A DNA stretch of 64,000 nucleotides. Origin: Panacagrimonas sp963975245. Its GTDB lineage: Bacteria; Pseudomonadota; Gammaproteobacteria; Nevskiales; Nevskiaceae. The notes under the pieces were generated by a model. The model saw only the letters and a program-made list of their open reading frames with translations. It was not told where the DNA came from and ran no database searches. The translations under genes and the position numbers were made by a program. The first letter of the stretch is position 1. Each line of letters starts with the position of its first letter. Where the stretch lies: assembly GCA_963975245.1 (NCBI GenBank), contig CAXBFJ010000006.1, positions 124,001-188,000 on the forward strand, given 5' to 3'. Shown piece after piece: positions 8,848-16,348 of the stretch.

Positions 8848-9249
8848 ATGAGTACTCCGAAAACGCCGAGCAGTCGGCCGCTGTCGCCCTTCATGATCGG
8901 GCCCTATTACAAGCCACAGCTGACGTCGATGCTGTCGATCATCCACCGAATTACTGGCATGGCCCTGAGTGCGGGCACCTTGCTGCTGGCGGGCTGGCTG
9001 GTAGCACTGGCCAGCGGTCCAGCCGCATTTGAAGCCTATGCCGGCCATATTTCGGCCTGGTACGGGCAAGTCGTGCTGTTCGGTTTCAGCTGGGCCTTCA
9101 TGTATCACCTGTGTAACGGGATTCGGCATTTGTTCTGGGACATCGGCAAGGGTCTCGAGATTGAAAAGGCCTATGCCACCGGTTATGCCGTTGTTGTTGC
9201 ATCCGGCGTGCTGACTGCCGCCGCCTGGCTCATTGCCTGCCTAACCTGA
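8848..9249 (+). CDS. sdhC: succinate dehydrogenase cytochrome b556 subunit
   Basis: A 133-residue membrane anchor of complex II with three hydrophobic helices (about 30-55, 70-90, 107-131). SMLSIIHRITGM near residue 30 is the family motif around the quinone site. FMYHLCNGIRHLFWD contains His87, in the position of the haem b axial ligand of E. coli SdhC, and the GIRHL signature. It forms the haem- and ubiquinone-binding domain with SdhD. AAGG stands 8 bp before the ATG. It is followed by sdhD after 16 bp. Confidence 0.96.
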   Translation: MSTPKTPSSRPLSPFMIGPYYKPQLTSMLSIIHRITGMALSAGTLLLAGWLVALASGPAAFEAYAGHISAWYGQVVLFGFSWAFMYHLCNGIRHLFWDIGKGLEIEKAYATGYAVVVASGVLTAAAWLIACLT

Positions 9250-9265
9250 TAGGAGCTTTTTGAAC

Positions 9266-9643
9266 ATGAGTCTTCGTTCCCCTTTAAGCCAGGCCCGCGG
9301 CCTGGGATCTGCCAAGGACGGCACCCATCACTTCTGGGTTCAGCGTGTATCTGCCGTTGCCCTGATTCCCTTGAGCCTCTGGTTTGTATTCAGTCTGGCC
9401 AGCCTGCCGGGCGCCAGCTATGAGCAGGTGCAGTGGTGGGTGGGTTACCCGGCGGTGGCCGTTACCCTGATCCTGTTCATTGGTGCGGCCCTGTATCACT
9501 CCATGTTGGGCGTGCAGGTTGTGATTGAAGATTACGTGGGCAGTGAAGCGCTCAAGATCACGGCGCTGCTGCTGTCCAAGTTTTTCCACTTCATCGTCGC
9601 CACTGCCAGCATCTTTGCAGTGTTGAAAATCGCGCTCAGCTAA
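9266..9643 (+). CDS. sdhD: succinate dehydrogenase hydrophobic membrane anchor subunit
   Basis: A 125-residue second membrane anchor of complex II with three transmembrane segments (about 28-48, 60-80, 96-122). LYHSMLGVQVVIEDYV is the family signature carrying the haem-side histidine and the quinone-site region. AGGAGC at 9251-9256 is ideally placed for the ATG at 9266; a TTG two codons upstream is too close to it. It acts with SdhC to pass electrons from the Fe-S subunit to ubiquinone. sdhA starts 15 bp after the stop. Confidence 0.93.
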   Translation: MSLRSPLSQARGLGSAKDGTHHFWVQRVSAVALIPLSLWFVFSLASLPGASYEQVQWWVGYPAVAVTLILFIGAALYHSMLGVQVVIEDYVGSEALKITALLLSKFFHFIVATASIFAVLKIALS

Positions 9644-9658
9644 GGATTTGAAAGACTG

Positions 9659-11452
9659 ATGTCTGCATACGAAATTGTTCACCACGAATATGACGTGGTT
9701 GTGGTCGGCGCCGGTGGCGCGGGCCTTCGCGCTACCCTGGGTCTGGCCGAATCAGGTCTGAAGACAGCCAATATCACCAAGGTCTTTCCAACCCGTTCGC
9801 ACACCGTTGCGGCGCAGGGCGGTATCTCCGGTGCGCTTGCCAACATGGGCAAGGACGACTGGCGCTGGCACTTCTACGACACGGTCAAGGGCTCCGACTG
9901 GCTGGGTGATCAGGACGCCATTCAGTACATGACCCGCGAAGCGATTCCCGCGATCATCGAACTTGAGCACTACGGCGTGCCGTTCTCCCGCACCGAGGAA
10001 GGCAAGATCTATCAGCGCCCCTTTGGTGGCATGACCACTGAGTTCGGTGAAGGTCCTCCGGCGCAGCGTACCTGCGCGGCAGCCGACCGCACCGGTCACG
10101 CCATGCTGCATACGCTTTATCAGCAGAGCCTGAAGTGCAAGGCGCAGTTCTTCATCGAGTACTTCGCACTCGATTTGCTGATGGATGAAGACGGTTCCTG
10201 CAAGGGCGTCATGGCCTGGGATCTGTCCACCGGCCAGCTGCATCGTTTCCGCGCGCAGATGGTCATTCTGGCTACCGGCGGCTACGGGCGTGCCTATTTC
10301 TCTGCAACTTCGGCCCATACCTGCACCGGTGATGGCAATGCCATGGTCCAGCGCGCAGGCCTGCCATTGCAGGACATGGAGTTTGTGCAGTTCCACCCCA
10401 CCGGTATCTACGGTTCAGGCTGTCTGATCACCGAAGGAGCCCGTGGTGAAGGTGGCTTCCTGACCAACAAGGACGGTGAGCGCTTCATGGAGCGCTATGC
10501 GCCTAGCGTGAAGGATCTCGCCCCGCGCGACATGGTGAGCCGCAGCATGGCTACGGAAATTCGCGAAGGCCGTGGTGTGGGTGCAGAGGGTGATCACATT
10601 CACCTGCATCTTGAGCATCTGGAGCCTGAGCTGCTCCACGCCCGCCTGCCGGGCATTTCCGAAAGCGCCAAGATTTTTGCGGGTGTGGACGTGACCAAGG
10701 AGCCGATTCCCGTGGTGCCGACCGTGCACTACAACATGGGCGGTATTCCGACGCTCTACTCCGGCGAAGTGGTGACATTGAAAGATGGCAACGCAGACTC
10801 CGTCGTTCCCGGCCTGATGGCAGTGGGCGAGGCTGCTTGCGTGTCGGTCCACGGCGCCAATCGCCTGGGCTCGAACTCGCTGCTCGATCTGGTGGTGTTT
10901 GGTCGCGCAGCGGCCATCAAGTCCTCCGGCATGATCAAGGCCGGCGAAAGCCATCGGAAGATTTCGAGCGCCTCGGAAGAGGCCTGCCTGTCACGTCTGG
11001 ATCGCATTCGAAATGCCAAGGGCACTAAGTCCACGGCCGAGCTTCGCCTCGACATGCAGAAGACCATGCAGAAGCACTGCGCGGTGTTCCGCGATGGCCC
11101 GACCATGCAAGAAGGCATTACCAAGGTCAAAGGCGTGGTCGAAAGCTTTGCCAATGATCTGAAGGTGTCGGATCGTTCCATGGTCTGGAATTCGGACCTG
11201 ATGGAGTCGCTGGAGCTGGACAATCTGCTGGGTCAGGCTTTGACCACCATTGTTTGCGCAGAGAACCGCAAGGAATCGCGTGGTGCTCACGCACGTGACG
11301 ACATCAAGGACCGCGATGACAAAGACTGGCAGAAGCATACGCTGGCCTGGCGTGATACCGACACGGACGTGCGTATCGATTTCCGACCGGTTCATATGAA
11401 TACACTCGACAGCGATGTTGATGTTATTCCGCCGAAGAAGCGCGTCTACTGA
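9659..11452 (+). CDS. sdhA: succinate dehydrogenase flavoprotein subunit
   Basis: A 597-residue flavoprotein that oxidises succinate to fumarate with covalently bound FAD. The dinucleotide fold VVVGAGGAGLRA lies at about 14-25. SHTVAAQGG contains His48, the residue to which FAD is attached. The substrate/active-site segments QFHPTGIYGSGCLITEGARGEG and PTVHYNMGGIP are intact, and the C-terminus has the conserved RKESRGAHARDD. Length and motifs are standard for bacterial SdhA. Maturation probably involves both the SDHAF4-like protein encoded upstream and SdhE encoded at 17168. Confidence 0.98.
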   Translation: MSAYEIVHHEYDVVVVGAGGAGLRATLGLAESGLKTANITKVFPTRSHTVAAQGGISGALANMGKDDWRWHFYDTVKGSDWLGDQDAIQYMTREAIPAIIELEHYGVPFSRTEEGKIYQRPFGGMTTEFGEGPPAQRTCAAADRTGHAMLHTLYQQSLKCKAQFFIEYFALDLLMDEDGSCKGVMAWDLSTGQLHRFRAQMVILATGGYGRAYFSATSAHTCTGDGNAMVQRAGLPLQDMEFVQFHPTGIYGSGCLITEGARGEGGFLTNKDGERFMERYAPSVKDLAPRDMVSRSMATEIREGRGVGAEGDHIHLHLEHLEPELLHARLPGISESAKIFAGVDVTKEPIPVVPTVHYNMGGIPTLYSGEVVTLKDGNADSVVPGLMAVGEAACVSVHGANRLGSNSLLDLVVFGRAAAIKSSGMIKAGESHRKISSASEEACLSRLDRIRNAKGTKSTAELRLDMQKTMQKHCAVFRDGPTMQEGITKVKGVVESFANDLKVSDRSMVWNSDLMESLELDNLLGQALTTIVCAENRKESRGAHARDDIKDRDDKDWQKHTLAWRDTDTDVRIDFRPVHMNTLDSDVDVIPPKKRVY

Positions 11453-11470
11453 TTCGGCCTCGGAAAACCG

Positions 11471-12001
11471 ATGCGCATTGGAATCGCAGTTGTTGTGCTG
11501 CTCGCAATCCTGGTGGCGGCAGGTGCCTACTGGGCGCGCCCCTTGATTGCGCTCGGTCAGCTCAAGTCTGCGATCCAGGCGCGTGACGAAGCTGCTGTTG
11601 CGCGGCGGGTGGATTTCGACAAGCTTGAGAACAATGTGGTCCATCATCTGGATCAGCGGATCGAGCAGAAGAATCAGGACAAATTCCTCGGAAAATTGCG
11701 TGGCGAGATCGAAAGCTTCGTGACTGGATTCGTGGTCGAGGATCTGGCAACGCCTTCGGGTCTGATTTATTTGTCCTGCGACACCGATGCGCAAGGCAAC
11801 ATTGATCGCAGCCCCAAGCCGCCGGGAACACCGTGCGAATTTGATGCTGATATTCAATCGGCAGGTTACGAGTCCAAAACCCGCTTCAACGTGGTGGCAC
11901 ATCGGCCGCAGCGTGGCGAAATAGGAATGGTCATGGAGCAGGGGGCTGACAGGCAATGGCGCCTGGTCAGCCTGACCGGGTCCGGGCCACTCAGCGAATA
12001 A
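11471..12001 (+). CDS. DUF2939 membrane-anchored protein within the sdh operon
   Basis: A 176-residue protein with one N-terminal hydrophobic helix (about 3-22) and a periplasmic domain. AYWARPLIALGQLKSAIQAR followed by DEAAVARRVDFDKLENNV matches the DUF2939 pattern, in which a membrane helix precedes a short repeat ending in VDF. The function of the family is unknown. The gene starts 18 bp after sdhA and ends 43 bp before sdhB, on the same strand with no promoter or terminator visible, so it should be co-transcribed with complex II. Whether it has a role in complex II assembly or is merely inserted cannot be told from sequence. Confidence 0.8.
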   Translation: MRIGIAVVVLLAILVAAGAYWARPLIALGQLKSAIQARDEAAVARRVDFDKLENNVVHHLDQRIEQKNQDKFLGKLRGEIESFVTGFVVEDLATPSGLIYLSCDTDAQGNIDRSPKPPGTPCEFDADIQSAGYESKTRFNVVAHRPQRGEIGMVMEQGADRQWRLVSLTGSGPLSE

Positions 12002-12044
12002 ACCTAATTTTCAAGTATCAAGCAGGATTACTCAGGAGTCCGTC

Positions 12045-12830
12045 ATGGCCCAGTTCACACTTCCCAAGAATTCGACGATCAACAAGAGTGCGGGCAAGAA
12101 TTTCCCCGCACCGGCTGGCGCGAAGAATGTCCGCACCTTCAAGGTCTATCGCTATGACCCCGAGACCGGTGAGAACCCGCGTGTCGATTCCTACGACGTT
12201 GATATGGACAGCTGCGGCCCGATGGTTCTGGACGCGCTGATCAAGATCAAGAACGAAGTCGATCCGTCGCTGACCTTCCGCCGCTCCTGCCGCGAGGGTA
12301 TCTGTGGCAGTTGCGCGATGAACATCGACGGCACCAACACGCTGGCCTGCATCAAGGGCTGTGATGAAGTCAGCGGTGATGTCGCGATCTATCCTCTGCC
12401 GCACATGCCGGTGGTCAAGGATCTGGTTCCTGACATGACGCACTTTTATGCGCAGCTGGCCAGTGTTGAGCCCTGGCTCAAGACTGACTCACCCGCGCCG
12501 ACTCGTGAGCGTCTGCAGTCTGAGGAAGAGCGCGCCAAGCTCGATGGCTTGTACGAGTGCATTCTCTGCGCTTGCTGCTCCACCAGCTGCCCAAGCTACT
12601 GGTGGAATGGTGATCGCTACCTCGGTCCGGCCGTTCTGTTGCAGTCCTATCGCTGGCTCGCGGATTCCCGCGACGAAGCCACCGGAGAGCGACTGGATGC
12701 GCTGGAAGATCCATTCAAGCTGTACCGCTGCCACACCATCATGAACTGCACCAAGACCTGCCCCAAGGGCTTGAACCCAGCGAAGGCTATCGCTGAAACC
12801 AAGAAGATGCTGGTGGAACGCAGAACCTGA
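12045..12830 (+). CDS. sdhB: succinate dehydrogenase iron-sulfur subunit
   Basis: A 261-residue Fe-S protein that carries electrons from SdhA to the membrane anchor. The N-terminal ferredoxin domain has the [2Fe-2S] ligands in SCREGICGSCAM and the later Cys of TLACI. The C-terminal domain has CILCACCSTSCPSYWW and CHTIMNCTKTCPKGLNP for the [4Fe-4S] and [3Fe-4S] clusters. All ligands are present. CAGGAG stands 8 bp before the ATG. It is the last gene of the operon and is followed by a strong terminator. Confidence 0.97.
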   Translation: MAQFTLPKNSTINKSAGKNFPAPAGAKNVRTFKVYRYDPETGENPRVDSYDVDMDSCGPMVLDALIKIKNEVDPSLTFRRSCREGICGSCAMNIDGTNTLACIKGCDEVSGDVAIYPLPHMPVVKDLVPDMTHFYAQLASVEPWLKTDSPAPTRERLQSEEERAKLDGLYECILCACCSTSCPSYWWNGDRYLGPAVLLQSYRWLADSRDEATGERLDALEDPFKLYRCHTIMNCTKTCPKGLNPAKAIAETKKMLVERRT

Positions 12831-12855
12831 TCTGCAGGTGACGTGGCTGTTTGAA

Positions 12856-12890
12856 TTAAAAAAGGCCCCGCATTGCGGGGCCTTTTTTAA
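12856..12890 (+). terminator. sdh operon terminator
   Basis: A 17-bp perfect inverted repeat (12856-12872 with 12874-12890) centred on GGCCCCGCATTGCGGGGCC, with an A-tract on the left and a T6 tract on the right. It should terminate on both strands, protecting sdhB from the convergent minus-strand operon. Confidence 0.93.
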
Positions 12891-12908
12891 TGAGGGACCT
12901 TTCTCATT

Positions 12909-13805
12909 TTAGATTCGGTCGGTATCGTCCTGCTCCGGTATGTTCAAACGCCTGAGGTACTGGATAAACGGTAGTCCGTGGCGGCGTCGCAATATGTCAG
13001 CGCGATCGAGCGAGTCATTGGCATCGGGCGGCCAGGTGCCGCGCCTGATCGCAAACAGAATTTGATTATTTTCGGCGACACCGGGCAATACGCAGCTGGC
13101 GCCGTCAAAGACCTCATTGATCAGACGTTTGAGTTTGCCGACGCGCGTCGCACTTCCCACCAGGTTCACGGCGAGCACGCCGTCCACTTTCAGGCGAGCC
13201 AGAACATCCTCATAGAAGGAGGCTTCACGGAAGGCCGGTGCGATACCGTTCTTGTCGCAGCCATCGACCAGGATCACATCCGCACCTGCGTTCGCTGTCT
13301 TTACGAATTCAGCACCATCACCGTGGACGATTTTCAGCCGTCCATCGGGTTCCGGCATCTCGAACAAGTGTGAGAGTTCAATGACCGTCCGATCGATTTC
13401 CACCGAAGTGATGCGCGTGGCAGGAAGTTGCTGATAACAGAATTTGCTGAGCGAACCGCCTCCCATGCCCAGTATCAGGACATGCGACGGCTCCGGCCTG
13501 AACAGTAGAAAGGCCATCATTTCGCGTGTGTACGCGAAGCTCAGCTCATCGGGTGACGCCAGGCGCATGCGGCTTTGCATGTATCGAAGGCCAAAATGCA
13601 GTTGGCGAAATTCACCATCTTCCAACACAAAGGGTTTCTGGTAGGTGCCGCTGCGCAGTTGCCGCATGATCTGCATCAAGCTGGTCGATTCGGGCTCCAG
13701 GATGTGGGCGATGAACTCGCCATCGGGAAGGGAAACAGGCACCTCCCAGGACTGCATGTGTTGCTCGTGTCGCGAGGGACGAGGCAAAGCGGTTGCGTGA
13801 GTCAT
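12909..13805 (-). CDS. spermidine synthase-like (PABS-fold) protein
   Basis: A 298-residue protein with a SAM-binding Rossmann fold of the polyamine-biosynthesis (PABS) type. ILGMGGGSLSKFCYQ is the nucleotide-binding loop, VEIDR the acidic residue after strand 2, HGDGAEFV the next motif and ILVDGCDKNG the active-site strand. In true spermidine synthases that last segment usually reads D-S/T-x-D, and the upstream motif carries a Tyr-His pair that is replaced here by SPDELSFAYTREMM. The N-terminal 60 residues (MTHATALPRP onward) are atypical. I place the start at 13805; upstream extension runs antisense-like and overlaps the next gene. No speD or other polyamine gene is nearby, so aminopropyl transfer is doubtful. 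It is probably co-transcribed with the two genes before it. Confidence 0.75.
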   Translation of the reverse strand: MTHATALPRPSRHEQHMQSWEVPVSLPDGEFIAHILEPESTSLMQIMRQLRSGTYQKPFVLEDGEFRQLHFGLRYMQSRMRLASPDELSFAYTREMMAFLLFRPEPSHVLILGMGGGSLSKFCYQQLPATRITSVEIDRTVIELSHLFEMPEPDGRLKIVHGDGAEFVKTANAGADVILVDGCDKNGIAPAFREASFYEDVLARLKVDGVLAVNLVGSATRVGKLKRLINEVFDGASCVLPGVAENNQILFAIRRGTWPPDANDSLDRADILRRRHGLPFIQYLRRLNIPEQDDTDRI

Positions 13806-13824
13806 ATGCTGCTTGGGCACGCGC

Positions 13825-14265
13825 CTAGAAATCATATGGGCCAGCGGCAATCTGTTCGGGCGGCAACCAGGTTTCGTGAATGTGCTCCCAAACCAGATGA
13901 TCTCGAACGCCGAACAACACGGTCGCGATGCGGCCATTGTCAGGAGGCGTGGAGGCGAGCGCGTTGCGTTGCCATTCCTCGTAGGTCGCAATCAGATGAG
14001 CATCGAAAACCTGTTCGACGCGCACATTACGAATCTGGATGCGAAAAGCGGGGTTGCTCGCGTAGGCCTCGTAGACGGAATGGCGCAGGTTTTCGAATCC
14101 CAGGCGTCGTCCGGCAGGCGGAATGAAAACCAGGTCGGGGCTGAAACGTTTTGAGAAGTCGCGCTCGAAGCAATTTTTTTCACATTGCCCACTGAACCAG
14201 GAAACAAAGAAGGCATGGAGCGATTCAACTTCTCGCACCACCTGGTCATGAATGGCTTCTTTCAA
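13825..14265 (-). CDS. SnoaL-like nuclear transport factor 2-fold protein
   Basis: A protein of about 146 residues with the alpha+beta pattern of the SnoaL/NTF2-like fold. There is an N-terminal helix pair (AFFVSWFSG), an FIPPAGRRLGFENLRH turn, and C-terminal strands including RIATVLFGVRDHLVWEHIHE. The family includes polyketide cyclases, steroid isomerases and many proteins without known activity; no catalytic pair could be assigned. The start chosen is the TTG at 14265, which overlaps the TGA of the upstream tetR gene in a TTGA arrangement typical of translational coupling. An ATG at 14313 would overlap tetR by 52 bp. The SnoaL call rests on general pattern only. Confidence 0.5.
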   Translation of the reverse strand: MKEAIHDQVVREVESLHAFFVSWFSGQCEKNCFERDFSKRFSPDLVFIPPAGRRLGFENLRHSVYEAYASNPAFRIQIRNVRVEQVFDAHLIATYEEWQRNALASTPPDNGRIATVLFGVRDHLVWEHIHETWLPPEQIAAGPYDF

Positions 14266-14924
14266 GACTTGGCCCGCCGCTTTGTGGGCGCAGATTCGGG
14301 TTCGTCGTGCCAACCACCATCACGCAATGCGCGGAACGCCTGTCGTACCCAGTGACGCATGGTTTTCTCGTTCTCGTCCGCAGCCCATGCGCGCATGGCA
14401 GATACCAGCGTCGCAGTCGCCGCCGCTACCTGGACTCTGGCCTGAAACAGGTCTTTCGCTGGGCGGCCTTGCATCAGCCGTTTGGTGACTTCGCCTTCCC
14501 AGCGGGAATTCTCTGCCTGATAGCGACGAGCCAGCGATGGCGTGTCGTACACGATGTGCGTCAGAAGACGTGCGCGCGACGTATCTGCATCCAGAAAGCG
14601 CGCCAACTGCAACATGGCTTCTTCCAGATTCTGCATTGGAGGCATTGTTGTCGGCCCCGGCGAGACGTGATCGCAGATGATCTCACCCTGCTCATCCAGC
14701 CAGTCGAAGACAACGTCATCCTTGGTCTTGAAGTAGCGAAAAAAGGTTCTTCTGGATGAGCCCGCTGCTTTCGCTATTTCGCTGACGGTGGTGCCATCGA
14801 AGCCTTTCTTTGCAAAGAGGGCGATACCTGCAGCGATGAGACGCTCGCGCAACTGTTGTTGTTTGTCGAAACGTTTACTACTGGGTTCAACAGCAGAGCC
14901 AGCATCGACAGAATCCTTTGGCAT
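14262..14924 (-). CDS. TetR/AcrR family transcriptional regulator
   Basis: A 220-residue one-component regulator. The N-terminal helix-turn-helix (about 25-72) reads RERLIAAGIALFAKKGFDGT, then TVSEIAKAAGSSRRTFFRYF, the family consensus including the recognition helix and the FRYF end. The C-terminal ligand-binding domain is variable, as usual, and resembles the MftR-like type. I chose the ATG at 14924 (MPKDSVDAG); an upstream start at 15017 would run through the operator. It is divergent from a FadL-type transporter with a perfect palindrome between them, so it probably represses the transporter and itself in response to a hydrophobic ligand. Confidence 0.9.
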   Translation of the reverse strand: MPKDSVDAGSAVEPSSKRFDKQQQLRERLIAAGIALFAKKGFDGTTVSEIAKAAGSSRRTFFRYFKTKDDVVFDWLDEQGEIICDHVSPGPTTMPPMQNLEEAMLQLARFLDADTSRARLLTHIVYDTPSLARRYQAENSRWEGEVTKRLMQGRPAKDLFQARVQVAAATATLVSAMRAWAADENEKTMRHWVRQAFRALRDGGWHDEPESAPTKRRAKS

Positions 14925-14998
14925 TTCACTATTCGAGTACGCGTCAGCGGGCAATCTTATGCCAGTCGCCTGTTCAAGGTGCGCTGATCGGTGCAAAA

Positions 14999-15013
14999 TG
15001 ACACTCAGTGTCA
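14999..15013. promoter_or_regulatory. candidate TetR operator
   Basis: TGACACT-C-AGTGTCA is a perfect 7-1-7 palindrome in the tetR/fadL intergenic region, 34 bp before the fadL-like ATG and 75 bp before the tetR ATG. Short palindromes with TGACA/TGTCA ends are common TetR-family operators. Ownership by the adjacent regulator is inferred from position. Confidence 0.65.
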
Positions 15014-15046
15014 ACAACTAATAGTGCTGTGAGGAGAGATTCGACA

Positions 15047-16339
15047 ATGCGCAATTTTCAATTGCGAAAATGCGGGGTATGGCTGGCTGCGGCGGCCGTA
15101 CTGTTTGCGCTGAGTCCCGCTCAGGCAGGTCGTGGATTTCTGCTCAACGGTTATGGGTCCGAGGCGCTTGGAATGGCGGGCGCAGACGTCGCAGTCGCGC
15201 GCGATACCAATGCCATGAATACCAACCCGGCAGGCCTGACTCAGCTGCGCAATGGCGGCTATGACTTGCAGATTCAGCCCTATGTCTCCGGCTTCAAGCA
15301 TGAAGACAGTCTCAGCAACAGTGAAGAGCTGACCGACCCCTTCGGTGCGGTCAGTGCCGCTGGCTATGCGGCGCGCCTTGCTTCGCATCCTGACTGGGTG
15401 TGGGGCATGGGCCTGTACGGGCAGGGGGGGACCAGTGTCGGTTACGACAACCTGCTGACCGAGTACGGCAATCGCGACATCGTGTCGGCCAATATTGGAG
15501 TCTTCAAGTTGGCCGGTAGCCTTGCTTGGCAGGTGCGAGAGAACCTTAGCGTGGGCGCGACACTGGGACTTTCCTATGCATTCGGCAGGCAGAAATATTT
15601 TCCTGAAACCTCCGATAATTCAGACCCGGCCGCTCCTTTTTTTGGCCTGCGCTTCGATGACGGCAGCGGCATTTCAGGAAATTTTCTGGTTGGCCTGCAA
15701 TACCGACCCATGGAGCAATGGACGGTGGCCCTGGTGTACACCAGCAAAACGGACTTGCGTCTGACCGGGGGCACGGCCACGCTCAATTTTGAATCCGTAG
15801 GACTGGGCCGCGTGCATTACGACAATGCGCGTCTGGAGGGTTTTGCACTGCCGCAAGAAATCGATCTGGGCGTGTCATGGCGGCCTGACGCGCGCTGGCT
15901 GGTGGCTATTGAAGCCAGCTGGCTGGATTATTCCCGCGCGCTGAGTTCTTCGCGCTTCCGTGCGGATACACCGAACAACCCCGGTGCAGCGGCCAATATT
16001 GATTCTGTCACGCAGCTGCGCTGGCGCGATCAGTATGTCTACGCGCTGGGCGTGGCCTACTCATTGAGTGAAAAAACGACCCTGCGCGGCGGTTTCAATG
16101 TAGAGAACAACCCGGTACGCGCCGAGACCGCAACACCGCCACTCGGACTCGGACAGGAACGGTCGATTTCCGTCGGATTCGGGCGGCGGCTTGATGACGG
16201 CTGGCACTTTGACGCGGCATTCGAATACCAATTGCCTACGACACAGAGCTACAGCAATCCGGCTCTGCCATTGGGCGAGAAGGTAGATGATCGTTACGGC
16301 CTGTATGGCCTGATCCTGAGTATTGCGCGTCGCTGGTGA
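15047..16339 (+). CDS. OMPP1/FadL/TodX family outer-membrane transporter
   Basis: A 430-residue outer-membrane protein. The signal peptide ends SPAQA at about residue 28. The mature start AGRGFLLNGYGSEALGMAGA followed by NTNPAGL is the FadL family pattern: an N-terminal plug with the NPAG motif and then a 14-strand barrel, visible here as alternating aromatic/hydrophobic strands up to a C-terminal ARRW. FadL-type proteins take up long-chain fatty acids or aromatic and other hydrophobic compounds. The start is fixed by GAGGAGAG 8 bp upstream of the ATG. The substrate is unknown; the paired TetR regulator and SnoaL-like protein suggest a specific lipid or hydrocarbon. Confidence 0.9.
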   Translation: MRNFQLRKCGVWLAAAAVLFALSPAQAGRGFLLNGYGSEALGMAGADVAVARDTNAMNTNPAGLTQLRNGGYDLQIQPYVSGFKHEDSLSNSEELTDPFGAVSAAGYAARLASHPDWVWGMGLYGQGGTSVGYDNLLTEYGNRDIVSANIGVFKLAGSLAWQVRENLSVGATLGLSYAFGRQKYFPETSDNSDPAAPFFGLRFDDGSGISGNFLVGLQYRPMEQWTVALVYTSKTDLRLTGGTATLNFESVGLGRVHYDNARLEGFALPQEIDLGVSWRPDARWLVAIEASWLDYSRALSSSRFRADTPNNPGAAANIDSVTQLRWRDQYVYALGVAYSLSEKTTLRGGFNVENNPVRAETATPPLGLGQERSISVGFGRRLDDGWHFDAAFEYQLPTTQSYSNPALPLGEKVDDRYGLYGLILSIARRW

Positions 16340-16348
16340 CGCGCAGAT

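Noticed and set aside
10991..11956. Minus-strand open frame across the end of sdhA and the DUF2939 gene.
   Set aside because: It overlaps two supported genes completely and has no recognisable motif.
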